DNA from: Tetragenococcus osmophilus
GTDB taxonomy: Bacteria; Bacillota; Bacilli; Lactobacillales; Enterococcaceae
Reading direction: 5' to 3'
Length of the DNA stretch: 64,000 bases
NCBI RefSeq assembly: GCF_003795125.1
Contig: NZ_CP027783.1
Coordinates: 1,550,001 to 1,614,000, forward strand
This document shows, piece by piece, positions 1 to 8,504 of this stretch. The stretch's first letter is position 1. Each line of letters opens with the position of its first letter. The translations under genes were made by a program, and so were the position numbers. Under the pieces are notes generated by a model. That model saw only the letters and a list, made by a program, of their open reading frames with translations. It had not been told where the DNA came from and did not search any database.

Positions 1-1197
1 GCTCGTTGTCAAGCCCTCACGGGTTAAGCCACTTGCTTTTCTAATCGTAAGGCATTGACGAAACACTCATGAGGTGTTTTATAATCCAATATTTTTCTGG
101 GATAATCGTTCATCCATTGTTGTATACGTAAGCATTGTGATTCTAAAACTTGACCCATCGACTTTCCTTTCGGAATGAAGCGACGAATGAATTTATGCTG
201 ATTCTCACTCGTTCCTCGCTCAAATGATGCATAAGGATGGCTAAAATAAACATCCAGGGTATCCTTTAACGCTTCATGTAGACCTGCAAATTCAGATCCA
301 TTATCTGAAGTAATCGTCTTAAACATAGTAGAAAAGTCATCTCCAGCGCGTTCTTGAAGAGAATAAATGGCTTCGTCCACTGAATATTGATCTTTACCGT
401 TTACCTTCATAATAACTTCAAAGCGGGTTTGTCGTTCAACTAATGTTAGTAGTACGGCATCGGTCTTCTCCTTATTACCAACGACTGTGTCGATTTCCCA
501 GTGACCAAAAGTTTCACGGCTATCAATTTCTTTAGGCCGTTTGTCTATCGATTGCCCGAGAATACGTTTATTTGGGCGTTTCTTCAGAGAGGACACTTTT
601 GGTTTACGAGAGAGCTTTTCTAAAAGATCAAGGTTCGTTGTTCGCATGATTCCTTTATCTATCCAATTGTAAAGTGTTGTTGTACTAGGAATAATGGCAC
701 GATCAAACAACTCATGCTCTAACGCAAAACCAGTCACGGCATCAGGGGACCATTTATCAAGCAACATCTTATCATCGGCCCATTCTATAAAGGTATCTAT
801 ATCCGCCCATTTTGGCCGTCGGCCACAGTTTAAACGATGTCTGTCATAAGCTGCTTGTCCAGCATCAGCGTCATAAGCTTCAGTATAGTAATCATAGACC
901 TTTCCTTTTTGCTTTTGGCGTTTAAGTTGTGTGACCGTTCCGCGCTTCACCTCATTATTGATTGTTTGTGGAGCACGTTCTAAAACACTAGCAATCCGAC
1001 GATTGGAATAGTTTTCTTGCTTTAAAATAGCGATTTGAGACCGCTCTGAATAAGATAAGTGTTTTCCCTTACGTGCTGATGTGGTATGGTTAGAGTGCGT
1101 CATGTGAATTCATCCTGTCTATTGAGAGTTAGTGGTAACTTCAATATAACATGAAATTCACATGGCGTTTTTTATATGTTAGCCAGGTGGCTAACTT
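1..1197 (-). mobile_element. IS30-family insertion sequence, truncated by the window edge
   Basis: The transposase and the terminal inverted-repeat region match, in reverse orientation, the second copy at 40974-42318. The visible end reads GCCAGGTGGCTAACTT at 1182-1197. Identity with the other copy continues about 21 bases beyond this with one mismatch, to about 1219, so the true end may lie there. The opposite end lies before base 1. Confidence 0.85.
24..1103 (-). CDS. IS30-family transposase
   Basis: This 359-residue transposase moves the element by DNA cleavage and strand transfer. It has an N-terminal helix-turn-helix of the IS30 type (about residues 15-55, with YSERSQIAILKQ) for binding the terminal repeats. 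A DDE catalytic core follows, with Asp in WEIDTVVG, Asp in ITSDNGSEF and Glu in the block RGTSENQHKFIRRF. The frame is intact, and the predicted protein is identical to that at 41068-42147, so both copies may be active or recently copied. Its start lies just inside the left terminal repeat, as is usual for the family. Confidence 0.95.
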   Translation of the reverse strand: MTHSNHTTSARKGKHLSYSERSQIAILKQENYSNRRIASVLERAPQTINNEVKRGTVTQLKRQKQKGKVYDYYTEAYDADAGQAAYDRHRLNCGRRPKWADIDTFIEWADDKMLLDKWSPDAVTGFALEHELFDRAIIPSTTTLYNWIDKGIMRTTNLDLLEKLSRKPKVSSLKKRPNKRILGQSIDKRPKEIDSRETFGHWEIDTVVGNKEKTDAVLLTLVERQTRFEVIMKVNGKDQYSVDEAIYSLQERAGDDFSTMFKTITSDNGSEFAGLHEALKDTLDVYFSHPYASFERGTSENQHKFIRRFIPKGKSMGQVLESQCLRIQQWMNDYPRKILDYKTPHECFVNALRLEKQVA

Positions 1198-1460
1198 CAT
1201 TATAAAATCCAGCTCCATCAAACAAACTCATAAATTACTCCTCCTAAATAAGCGCTATTATTACCATCTATTTCAAATTTATCTACTGCAACAGTTTTAA
1301 ATTTATAGTTGTCTATATGCTATCATAATAAAGTACTTTTGTTATCATTTTTATCCAAAAAGATAGCAGGTTGAAATTCAAAGTGGTGTTAGGCTAAACT
1401 AATAGCCACATTTTTATAGAGTTTTATAATATTTTACGAGGGGAGGGGGGGTCGTTTATG
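1198..1460 (-). other. Broken coding remnants at the IS30 junction
   Basis: Read on the minus strand, a strong ribosome binding site (GGAGGAG, six bases ahead of an ATG at about 1232) leads into MSLFDGAGFYNEV and then runs into the IS. An overlapping frame upstream encodes a short coding-like tail ending in YLGGVIYEFV, which is out of frame with a start about 100 bases earlier (MITKVLYYDS). This looks like a decayed small gene followed by a gene cut off by the IS. I do not recognise either product. Confidence 0.35.
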
Positions 1461-1554
1461 AAGAAAAGATATAACAAAAAATAAGAGAATCGCCTCTTTG
1501 GTTGAATGAATATGGACAAAATGTATGTAAATATGGAAATTTCAAAACTTTGTA

Positions 1555-1600
1555 AAACGCCCAAACCCTAATTGAAAAAGGATTTGGGCATTTTTTGCTT
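1555..1600 (+). terminator. Rho-independent terminator
   Basis: The stem GCCCAAA (1559-1565) pairs with TTTGGGC (1583-1589) and is followed by a run of six T. No gene that it obviously serves is visible upstream on the plus strand. The stretch 1440-1555 otherwise shows only a purine-rich tract and an eight-codon reading frame at 1459. Confidence 0.75.
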
Positions 1601-1662
1601 TCGTTGGACTACTTAAACTTAAAACTAAGTCGAAATTAGAGTAATCTATATATACAATAAAC

Positions 1663-2136
1663 TTAATAAAGCTCAAACAGCAATGACACAGCTTCGAAGG
1701 TTGACTCTTTTGGAAAAATGAAGAAAGGAAACGTTTGATCTGTGAGCTCTAAAAATTGTACCTTTTGGATAACAGCGTCGTCAGCGATAGTTGTTCTCAA
1801 CTTTTCTAATTCGGGGTACTTTTTATGGTCTAAAATAAAAGATTTTATTTTTTCAAAGGTTGAGGGCAAGTCTTTTTGTAAATCGTTTTGAATTTGGGGC
1901 TTATTGTAATCAGTAACGCCATTATAAGGCATTGTCCTACTAACAAACGATTCCTTGAAGGCATATTGATCTTCTGGACTTATGAAAGGGGCAAAAAAAG
2001 ATTCTTCAGAGAAAAATTCGCCGGTAATTAAACGTCCGTTAACTTCAAATACTACACTTTGCTGAAGAAGGAAATCTCTATCAAAAACTAAATCTTCCAA
2101 GAGGTATAAAAACAAAGCAGTTTGCTTTTTGTTCAC
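1663..2136 (-). CDS. Hypothetical protein, 157 residues
   Basis: I do not recognise the family. A longer reading frame runs upstream to 2289. The GTG at 2136 is preferred because GGAGGTG stands six bases ahead of it and because the upstream codons look non-coding. The protein begins VNKKQTALFLYLLEDLVF, has no signal peptide or clear membrane segment, and is rich in Phe, Glu and Lys with several predicted helices, suggesting a small cytoplasmic protein. A TATAAT-like box (about 2190-2200 on the minus strand) could drive it alone. Neighbours give no functional hint: an IS lies downstream and a divergent two-component system upstream. Confidence 0.6.
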   Translation of the reverse strand: MNKKQTALFLYLLEDLVFDRDFLLQQSVVFEVNGRLITGEFFSEESFFAPFISPEDQYAFKESFVSRTMPYNGVTDYNKPQIQNDLQKDLPSTFEKIKSFILDHKKYPELEKLRTTIADDAVIQKVQFLELTDQTFPFFIFPKESTFEAVSLLFELY

Positions 2137-2554
2137 TATTAGCACCTCCAAATCTAAATTTTGTAGCGCTTTCATATTTACTAATTTAATTATATCATAC
2201 CTTATTAATAGAAGAGAAGGTAAACGATGTAGGGGTAAAGGAGACGATGGGAATGAAAAAATCATGCTTTCAATATAAATATTGGACAAATAAAATACAA
2301 AGGTTTCTCAAAGAATTAAATAATCGGTTGGTGCATTATTTAATTTGGAGTATACTAATAAAAGAGTAGCTAAAATTCACCACATTTTTCTAGGTTAAAT
2401 GCTATAATCTTTGTGGTAGAAAGAACTTGCCTTAATGGCAAAATAAAAATAAATAGAAAATATTAAGTAAATTTCTTAGTTATTTTATGAATTGTCCTTC
2501 TTTGGAGTAGATGAAACTAAGAAAAACATGAATATAAAACAAGAGGTGAGCAAT

Positions 2555-3277
2555 GTGAATATATTGATGATTGAAGATAATGAATCAGTTTGCGAAATGA
2601 TGCAAATGTTTTTTTTGAATGAGGGCTGGGAAGTTTCTTTTAAATATGATGGCCAAACGGGTATTGATGCTTTCTTAGAAGACCCGCAAAAGTGGAATAT
2701 GATTATCTTAGATTTAAATCTACCTGAAGTAGATGGGATGGTCGTAGCTCGCAAAATTCGAGAAGTTTCAAGTACGGTTCCCTTAATTATGTTGACTGCT
2801 AGAGATTCTGAAAGTGATCAAGTTATTGGGTTAGAAATTGGAGCGGATGATTATGTTACAAAACCATTTAGTCCTTTAACTTTAACTGCTCGAATGAAGG
2901 CTCTGCATCGTCGTAGTGATTTAGCAAGTGTATCTTCTGAAACAACAACACAAGATAGTGATACGGAATTTGATGTGCAAACGTCTCGCTTTCAAATGAA
3001 TACTAAGACACGAGAAGCTTATTTGAATGGAAAAGAAATAAGTGATTTGACGCCTAAAGAATTTGACTTATTATATACTTTAGCAAATAAACCACGACAA
3101 GTGTTTTCTCGTGAAAAGTTACTCGAATTAGTATGGGATTATCAGTATTTCGGCGATGAACGGACAGTGGATGCGCATATTAAAAAGTTGCGTCAAAAAA
3201 TTGAAAAGATCGGGCCTCAAGTTATACAAACCGTTTGGGGCGTGGGCTATAAGTTTGATGATTCAGGAGTTGAATAA
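2555..3277 (+). CDS. OmpR/PhoB-family response regulator
   Basis: A two-domain DNA-binding response regulator of about 240 residues. The receiver domain shows the acidic pocket (IEDNE), the phospho-acceptor Asp53 in ILDLNLPE and the conserved Lys in VTKPF. The C-terminal winged helix ends in the usual VWGVGYKF. The GTG at 2555 is chosen because GAGGTGAGC precedes it and VNILMIEDNE is the expected N-terminus; TTG at 2492 and ATG at 2528 are in-frame alternatives. The stop overlaps the start of the kinase gene by one base, so the two are translationally coupled. The nearby reduced ABC genes on the other strand suggest sensing of envelope stress or peptides, which is an inference. Confidence 0.93.
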   Translation: MNILMIEDNESVCEMMQMFFLNEGWEVSFKYDGQTGIDAFLEDPQKWNMIILDLNLPEVDGMVVARKIREVSSTVPLIMLTARDSESDQVIGLEIGADDYVTKPFSPLTLTARMKALHRRSDLASVSSETTTQDSDTEFDVQTSRFQMNTKTREAYLNGKEISDLTPKEFDLLYTLANKPRQVFSREKLLELVWDYQYFGDERTVDAHIKKLRQKIEKIGPQVIQTVWGVGYKFDDSGVE

Positions 3278-4725
3278 TGCGCTATTTATACCAACAACTA
3301 TTAGCTTTTTGGGTAGTTATCCTAGTAACACTAGTAACATTAGGGATTTCTTTTACTCAAATGACAAAACAAACAATCGAAGAAAATAATTATCGACAAC
3401 TTTTTGGTTACGCTGACGCGGTTGTAGAAGAGATTAATGACAATTTACCAACTTATTCACTAGAATCGGTTACTAGAGATTCATTAAATCGTTCTGAGTC
3501 AATGTTGAATCAACAAAACGTTCATTTTACATTTATCACAGATGATAGAGAGGTTCTTTACCCTGCTTCTCCGGAAAAGCCTATTTCATTTCCCTTTAAT
3601 GATAACTACTGGGAAAACTTACGGGCAGGCCAACAGCAGCAGGTGACTGCAAGCACGAATATTTTTGGAGACGAGGAAGATACTTCTTATGCGATGATCC
3701 CCTTTAATTTAGACAATGAATTTTATGGGGCTTTGATTGTGACGCAATCTGCGCAAAACGTAAGTGATTCTGTGGCGGAGTTTACGAACAATTTACTCAA
3801 AGGTTTTCTTCTGTCTATCATTGTCGCCTTAATTATTAGTTTTTTGTATGCTAAAGTGCAGGTAAGGCGAATTAACCGGATGAAAGAAGCAACAAGAGAG
3901 ATTGCTAATGGTAATTTTGACAATGTTTTGCCATCACGCCATCGAGATGAATTTGATGAGTTGGCTGAGGATTTCAATAAAATGACAAGTTCGTTAAGAG
4001 AATCGCAAGAAGAAATTGATCGGCAAGAAGAACGGCGGAGACAGTTTATGGCTGATGCTTCCCATGAAATGCGTACGCCATTAACTACGATTAATGGGAT
4101 ATTAGAAGGCTTGCAATACCAAGCAATCCCAGAAGATCAAAAGGATAACGCGATTGGTTTAATGAAGAATGAGACAAACCGTTTAATTCGTTTAGTCAAT
4201 GAGAACTTAGACTACGAAAAAATTCGAACCAATCAAATTTCCATAGTGATTAAAAAGTTTGATGGAACTCAAGCACTGCAGTCTATTTTAGTACAAATGG
4301 AGCAAAAAGCAGAAGCAGCTAATGATCAATTGGTGTTGGAAACAAAAGAGAGTGTTCCTGTTTTTGCTGATTACGATCGTTTTGTACAAATTATTGTTAA
4401 TATCATCCAAAACTCTATTCAGTTTACTGAAAAAGGGGAAATTCGGTTGAAGATAGAAAAAGGCTATCTAGAAACAATTGTTACTATCACAGATACAGGG
4501 ATTGGAATGACAGAAGATCAAGTAAATAATATATTTGAACGTTATTATAAAATTGATCCTTCCAGAAAAAATAAGAAATTTGGGGAATCTGGTTTAGGAT
4601 TACCGATTGTTCAACAGTTGGTTCATATGCATAAAGGTAAAATCGAAGTGCACAGTCAACCAAATGAAGGAACAAGTTTTGTAATTACTCTTCCCGATAC
4701 TGATCCTGACCAAGAAGTTGAATAA
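3277..4725 (+). CDS. Sensor histidine kinase
   Basis: A membrane-bound kinase of 482 residues partnered with the regulator just upstream. The order is a transmembrane helix (about 8-28), an extracellular sensor region of about 140 residues, a second helix (about 172-193), a HAMP linker, then a HisKA domain with phospho-acceptor His263 in DASHEMRTPL. The HATPase domain has its N box (VNIIQNSIQF), DTGIGM and the GLGLPIV G box. All catalytic motifs are present. A hairpin terminator follows directly, so the pair forms a two-gene operon. The stimulus cannot be read from the sequence. Confidence 0.94.
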   Translation: MRYLYQQLLAFWVVILVTLVTLGISFTQMTKQTIEENNYRQLFGYADAVVEEINDNLPTYSLESVTRDSLNRSESMLNQQNVHFTFITDDREVLYPASPEKPISFPFNDNYWENLRAGQQQQVTASTNIFGDEEDTSYAMIPFNLDNEFYGALIVTQSAQNVSDSVAEFTNNLLKGFLLSIIVALIISFLYAKVQVRRINRMKEATREIANGNFDNVLPSRHRDEFDELAEDFNKMTSSLRESQEEIDRQEERRRQFMADASHEMRTPLTTINGILEGLQYQAIPEDQKDNAIGLMKNETNRLIRLVNENLDYEKIRTNQISIVIKKFDGTQALQSILVQMEQKAEAANDQLVLETKESVPVFADYDRFVQIIVNIIQNSIQFTEKGEIRLKIEKGYLETIVTITDTGIGMTEDQVNNIFERYYKIDPSRKNKKFGESGLGLPIVQQLVHMHKGKIEVHSQPNEGTSFVITLPDTDPDQEVE

Positions 4726-4732
4726 GCATATA

Positions 4733-4780
4733 AAAATAAACGGCAATTAGAAAAAGCATTCTAGTTGTCGTTTATTTTAT
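4733..4780. terminator. Bidirectional terminator between the kinase and ABC genes
   Basis: Imperfect inverted repeat ATAAACGGCAATTAG and CTAGTTGTCGTTTAT with G-U pairs and a ten-base loop. AT-rich tails lie on both sides, between two genes that converge here. Confidence 0.7.
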
Positions 4781-4797
4781 AATAATATCAAGTTGTC

Positions 4798-5286
4798 TTA
4801 AAAAATCTCATCCATGTAAGTGGATTGAATCAATTGTTCATTTTTACTAAATAGTAGAATACGTAAGGAGTATTTTTGGACTAATTGTCGACAAAAGTTC
4901 AATATCCATTGCATTTGGTTAACAGTTAAAGAAGAAAAACAATCATAAAGATAGATAACCGAGACATCTTTTAACAATAAGTGGATAAACTGTAGTTTTA
5001 TCTTATCGAATTGAGTGAGCTCTTTTGCTTGTTTCGTAAATATTCTGGGATTGATTTCAGTCAATTTGATGTAAGTTAAAAGCTTTGCCCGCCTGGACTT
5101 GTCTACTCCTAAAAGGACATTTTCTTTTAGAGATAAATAAGGAAGGTGCTCCCACTTACCAGTAACTTCACCGATCGAAGGCTTAGAACGCTTATATTGT
5201 TGGGTTAAGAAATTTTTTTTATAGTTTTTTGTTGTAACGAGATAAAGACCAGCAGGTAAGTGTTCTACATTAATCGTTTGTTCCAA
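4798..5286 (-). CDS. Reduced ABC-transporter ATPase-like protein without Walker A
   Basis: The 162-residue protein resembles the second half of an ABC ATPase. LPYLSLKENVLLG fits the Q-loop and helical region, LTQFDKIKLQFIHLL sits where the signature motif should be, and VSVIYLYDCFSSL is a Walker-B-like strand lacking the usual catalytic Glu. No P-loop (GxxGxGKS) is present, so ATP hydrolysis is unlikely. It starts at a TTG with GGAGGT seven bases upstream and overlaps the permease gene by 22 bases, so the pair is co-expressed. It may be a degenerate or regulatory subunit, or a decaying gene. The family assignment rests on motif order alone. Confidence 0.5.
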   Translation of the reverse strand: MEQTINVEHLPAGLYLVTTKNYKKNFLTQQYKRSKPSIGEVTGKWEHLPYLSLKENVLLGVDKSRRAKLLTYIKLTEINPRIFTKQAKELTQFDKIKLQFIHLLLKDVSVIYLYDCFSSLTVNQMQWILNFCRQLVQKYSLRILLFSKNEQLIQSTYMDEIF

Positions 5287-6020
5287 AATTTATACCTCCA
5301 ATAATAATGAGCGCTTATTGCAGCGACTTGAGTCGGAAAGATCAAGAAAATAAAATTTCGGATCGTTTGTCCAAGAGATAGAAAAAGGATTTTTGTCCAT
5401 TCTTGAGCTGGTAATAAAATTGATTGAATAAGCGCTTGGTTTGTACGGGGAAAACGGACGACAAGGTGGTCTAAATGTTCTTGTCCCAATTGCTCAGTGA
5501 TTGCTTGGGTACTACTAACAGATTCAATAACTTTTAAATGTTGATATAAGATCATGCCGACAAAAAAACGTTGGAAAACCATGGCTAGTAAAGTAAAGAT
5601 CAAAATAAAAATTACAAGAGGAAAGAACGATTCCAATAGATTAAAACGAACCCAAGAAAATGTAGTACTTCCCGAGTGTTTCCAAATAAGAAATTCTTTT
5701 TCTTTTACTAGCTGACAAATAAAAAAATAAATTAAAAACAAAGCAACAAACGAGATAATAGCTATCCATTTGCTTAAACTATAGTAACTATTAACAGTCT
5801 CAGTTGGTTTTTGAATAGAAGTTAGAATGTTTTGTCTTTCTAATGAATAACCAGAAGAAGTAATTAAATCTTCTACATGTTCATAGATATAAGGCAAAGA
5901 AATCTTTAAACTGTCAATAACAAATAACAAAGAAAAAGAAATAACTAGAAAAAGGATATAAAACGTAGTCATACGTCGATGATATTTTAAACTAGCTAGA
6001 GCAATTTTTGAAAAAGACAT
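5265..6020 (-). CDS. FtsX-like ABC transporter permease
   Basis: A 251-residue membrane protein starting MSFSKIALASLKYHRR, the typical basic cytoplasmic opening of MacB/FtsX permeases. It has four predicted membrane helices, near residues 18-38, 84-106, 130-155 and 210-235, and a short extracellular loop after the first. This is much smaller than BceB-type permeases (about 650 residues). It precedes and overlaps the ATPase-like gene and lies beside a two-component system, an arrangement known for peptide-antibiotic detoxification and sensing modules in Firmicutes. That role is inferred here from context only. Confidence 0.7.
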   Translation of the reverse strand: MSFSKIALASLKYHRRMTTFYILFLVISFSLLFVIDSLKISLPYIYEHVEDLITSSGYSLERQNILTSIQKPTETVNSYYSLSKWIAIISFVALFLIYFFICQLVKEKEFLIWKHSGSTTFSWVRFNLLESFFPLVIFILIFTLLAMVFQRFFVGMILYQHLKVIESVSSTQAITEQLGQEHLDHLVVRFPRTNQALIQSILLPAQEWTKILFLSLGQTIRNFIFLIFPTQVAAISAHYYWRYKFWNKRLM

Positions 6021-6094
6021 TAAGTATCACCTTCTTGCTTGTATTATACAAAATGAGTTTGAAAAAAATATGAATAACTTGTAGTAAAATAAAG

Positions 6095-6136
6095 AAAAAC
6101 ACCTACATCATATAGCAGATGTAGGTGTTTTTTCGA
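6095..6136 (-). terminator. Terminator of ltaS
   Basis: ACACCTACATC and GATGTAGGTGT form an 11-bp stem with T-rich tails on both strands, directly behind the ltaS stop codon. Confidence 0.88.
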
Positions 6137-6138
6137 AG

Positions 6139-8289
6139 TTACTCGTTGTTTTGGCTACTGTTGTTTTCTTCTTCTAATTCTTCGCGTACTTCAGGATGAT
6201 ATTCTTGGTAACTTTTTGATTCATATTCATCTGCAGTTGATTCATCACCATTTTCTGAATAGATGCTGGTTGAATCATCGCCCAGTTCTTCTTCTTTTTT
6301 ACGTAAACGTTCGTCAATATCTGTATAATCATAATCATCTGGATCAATCGGATCAAGATCACTTCCTGTGTGGAAGCGAAGGAGGTCTCCTTGTGTTACT
6401 TTATCTGAAGTTTCCAATTGCTTAGTGACTGTATCTTGTAGTTCTTCAACCGTTTCTTGTTCTTCTCCTGAAGGCGAGTCAATCGGTTCTTCAGTTTCAT
6501 TATCATAAAGCGTTCCTGAATAGTTTGTATAATCAGGAGATACGAAAGATCCGTCACGGAAAGCTGCGACCTCTTGATGTTGATCTGATAGTAAGTCTTG
6601 CCCCATTTGGACATAGTTCTTAGTATCTACCCCTAATAGATGCAAAAGCGTTGGCATGGCGTCTACTTCGCCACCATAGGTATGATCTACACCGCCTTTA
6701 TCTTGTCCAGGGATATGAATCATATAAGGGACACGTTGCATTTGTGCATTATCATATTCGTCCCAATCGTTACTGTCTTTACCTAGCAGTTCTGCTAAGT
6801 TTTCATTCCGTCCATCAGAAATACCATAATGATCTCCGTATAATACAATAACTGAATTATCGTATAAGCCAGATTCTTTTAGGTAGTCAAAAAATTCTTC
6901 GACCGCTGTATCTAAATAATTAGCAGTAGCAAAATACCCATTAATTGTTTCATCTGGCGTATCCGCTAATGGAAATCCAGCTTCATCATTTGTAAATTCA
7001 GCATACGGATAGTGGTTAGATAAGGCGATAAATTTCGAATAAAATGGTTGTTGCAAATGTTCTAGATAAGGTACCGACTGTTCAAAGAATGGCTTATCAT
7101 GCAAACCATATTGGAAAGAATTTTCGTCATTTACATCATAATAACTACTATCAAAGAAATAGTCATAACCAAAGTGCTTGTAAACTTCATTACGATTCCA
7201 GAAGTTTCCGGCATTGCCGTGGAAAGCGGCAGAAGAGTACCCTTTTTCTTGATTCAAAATATTTGGCGCTGATTCAAAAGTATTTTTTCCACCAAATTGA
7301 GTGAAAAATGACCCTTGATTTAATCCAAATAAGGAATTATCCATTAATGTTTCAGCATCGCTTGTTTTTCCAGCTTTTACTTGATGGAAGAAGTTATCAA
7401 AACTAAAAGTGCTATCATCATGGTATAAGCTATTAATAAAAGGCATTACTTCATGTTCTTCTCCATCTTCATCTTCTAATTGGTAATCAATTAAAAATTG
7501 TTGCACACTTTCTAAATGAATATAGATAACATTTTTACCTTCAGCCATTCCATAATATTCATCATTGGGTTCAGCATAATGGTCGTCAACATAATCTTTT
7601 ACTTCATCCATATCGTTCGGACTTGCTTGTGCACGAACTTGGGTTGTTTGATAAGTTTGCACAGCATCATAAACGGTAAAGGCATTAATTCCCAGATATT
7701 TTACTAAATAATCTCGAGAAAACGTACGAGTTAATAGACCAGAACGATCTGTTTCTGCTAAGAATAAGTTTCCAGAAAAAACCATGACAGCTAAAGCAGT
7801 TACAGCTAGGGCAGTTCTAGCGCGTACTGGGCGTTGATCTAACTTAATTTTTTTCATGCCTAAAGCAGTGCCTAAAATAATAAAGTCAACAAAATAGAAA
7901 ATATCGCTAAACTTTAATAATTCTATCGCACTACCAGCTAAACCACCAGCAACTTTGCCGGCGCCTAAAATCGTATTAATTGTAAGAAAATCGGTAAACT
8001 CACGATAATAAGCGATATTAGCAAAGAGTAGGACAGTAGCTAAGAAATAAATAAAAAGCATGGCAAAGTAAGATGCCTTTGTCCTTCTTATATATAAAGC
8101 AATGGATAATAAGAATAAAGTCGTGGCTATAGGGTTAATCAATAAAATAAAGTATTGAATTGGACTTTCTATCCCTAGGCTAAACTCTGTAAAATAGGCA
8201 GCAATATTTTTGGCCCATAACAAAATCGCTAACAGCCCAAAAAAGCCTAACCTTGTATTTAGAAGATTCGGTATCTTTACGTTCTTCAA
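6139..8289 (-). CDS. ltaS: Lipoteichoic acid synthase (LTA synthase family)
   Basis: LtaS polymerises glycerol-phosphate from phosphatidylglycerol onto the lipoteichoic acid anchor outside the membrane. Five N-terminal membrane helices (to about residue 200) are followed by an extracellular sulfatase-fold domain. That domain carries the nucleophile Thr309 in GKTSDAETLMDNSLFG and metal-site motifs such as YGDHYG. An acidic, low-complexity tail extends the C-terminus beyond the usual end. The frame is open to an ATG at 8358, but a good promoter overlaps that ATG (TTGACA at 8386-8381, TAAAAT at 8362-8357). The TTG at 8289, preceded by GTGAGGAAC, is therefore the better start, giving 716 residues. 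It is a single-gene unit with its own terminator. Confidence 0.93.
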   Translation of the reverse strand: MKNVKIPNLLNTRLGFFGLLAILLWAKNIAAYFTEFSLGIESPIQYFILLINPIATTLFLLSIALYIRRTKASYFAMLFIYFLATVLLFANIAYYREFTDFLTINTILGAGKVAGGLAGSAIELLKFSDIFYFVDFIILGTALGMKKIKLDQRPVRARTALAVTALAVMVFSGNLFLAETDRSGLLTRTFSRDYLVKYLGINAFTVYDAVQTYQTTQVRAQASPNDMDEVKDYVDDHYAEPNDEYYGMAEGKNVIYIHLESVQQFLIDYQLEDEDGEEHEVMPFINSLYHDDSTFSFDNFFHQVKAGKTSDAETLMDNSLFGLNQGSFFTQFGGKNTFESAPNILNQEKGYSSAAFHGNAGNFWNRNEVYKHFGYDYFFDSSYYDVNDENSFQYGLHDKPFFEQSVPYLEHLQQPFYSKFIALSNHYPYAEFTNDEAGFPLADTPDETINGYFATANYLDTAVEEFFDYLKESGLYDNSVIVLYGDHYGISDGRNENLAELLGKDSNDWDEYDNAQMQRVPYMIHIPGQDKGGVDHTYGGEVDAMPTLLHLLGVDTKNYVQMGQDLLSDQHQEVAAFRDGSFVSPDYTNYSGTLYDNETEEPIDSPSGEEQETVEELQDTVTKQLETSDKVTQGDLLRFHTGSDLDPIDPDDYDYTDIDERLRKKEEELGDDSTSIYSENGDESTADEYESKSYQEYHPEVREELEEENNSSQNNE

Positions 8290-8356
8290 AAGTTTGTTCC
8301 TCACTTTCTGACATACGTCATGAAAACAAGTTGATTTGTTTTCATTCATCAATATC

Positions 8357-8386
8357 ATTTTACTAAAGTCTTTATTTGACTGTCAA
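8357..8386 (-). promoter_or_regulatory. Promoter of ltaS
   Basis: TTGACA and TAAAAT separated by 18 bases on the minus strand. The -10 box overlaps the most upstream in-frame ATG, which argues that translation starts further downstream. Confidence 0.65.
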
Positions 8387-8504
8387 TAAAATTGGAGAGC
8401 AGAGGAGCGAATTAAGTTTTTCTTATCAATTTTTTCGTGAAAGACAAAAAATGAAGGATTTGGTATACTTGTTTGTAAGAAAATAAAATTAAACAGGTGA
8501 ATAC

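Noticed and set aside
6216-7707. Several plus-strand frames opposite ltaS
   Set aside because: They are antisense shadows of a well-supported gene with no start signals.
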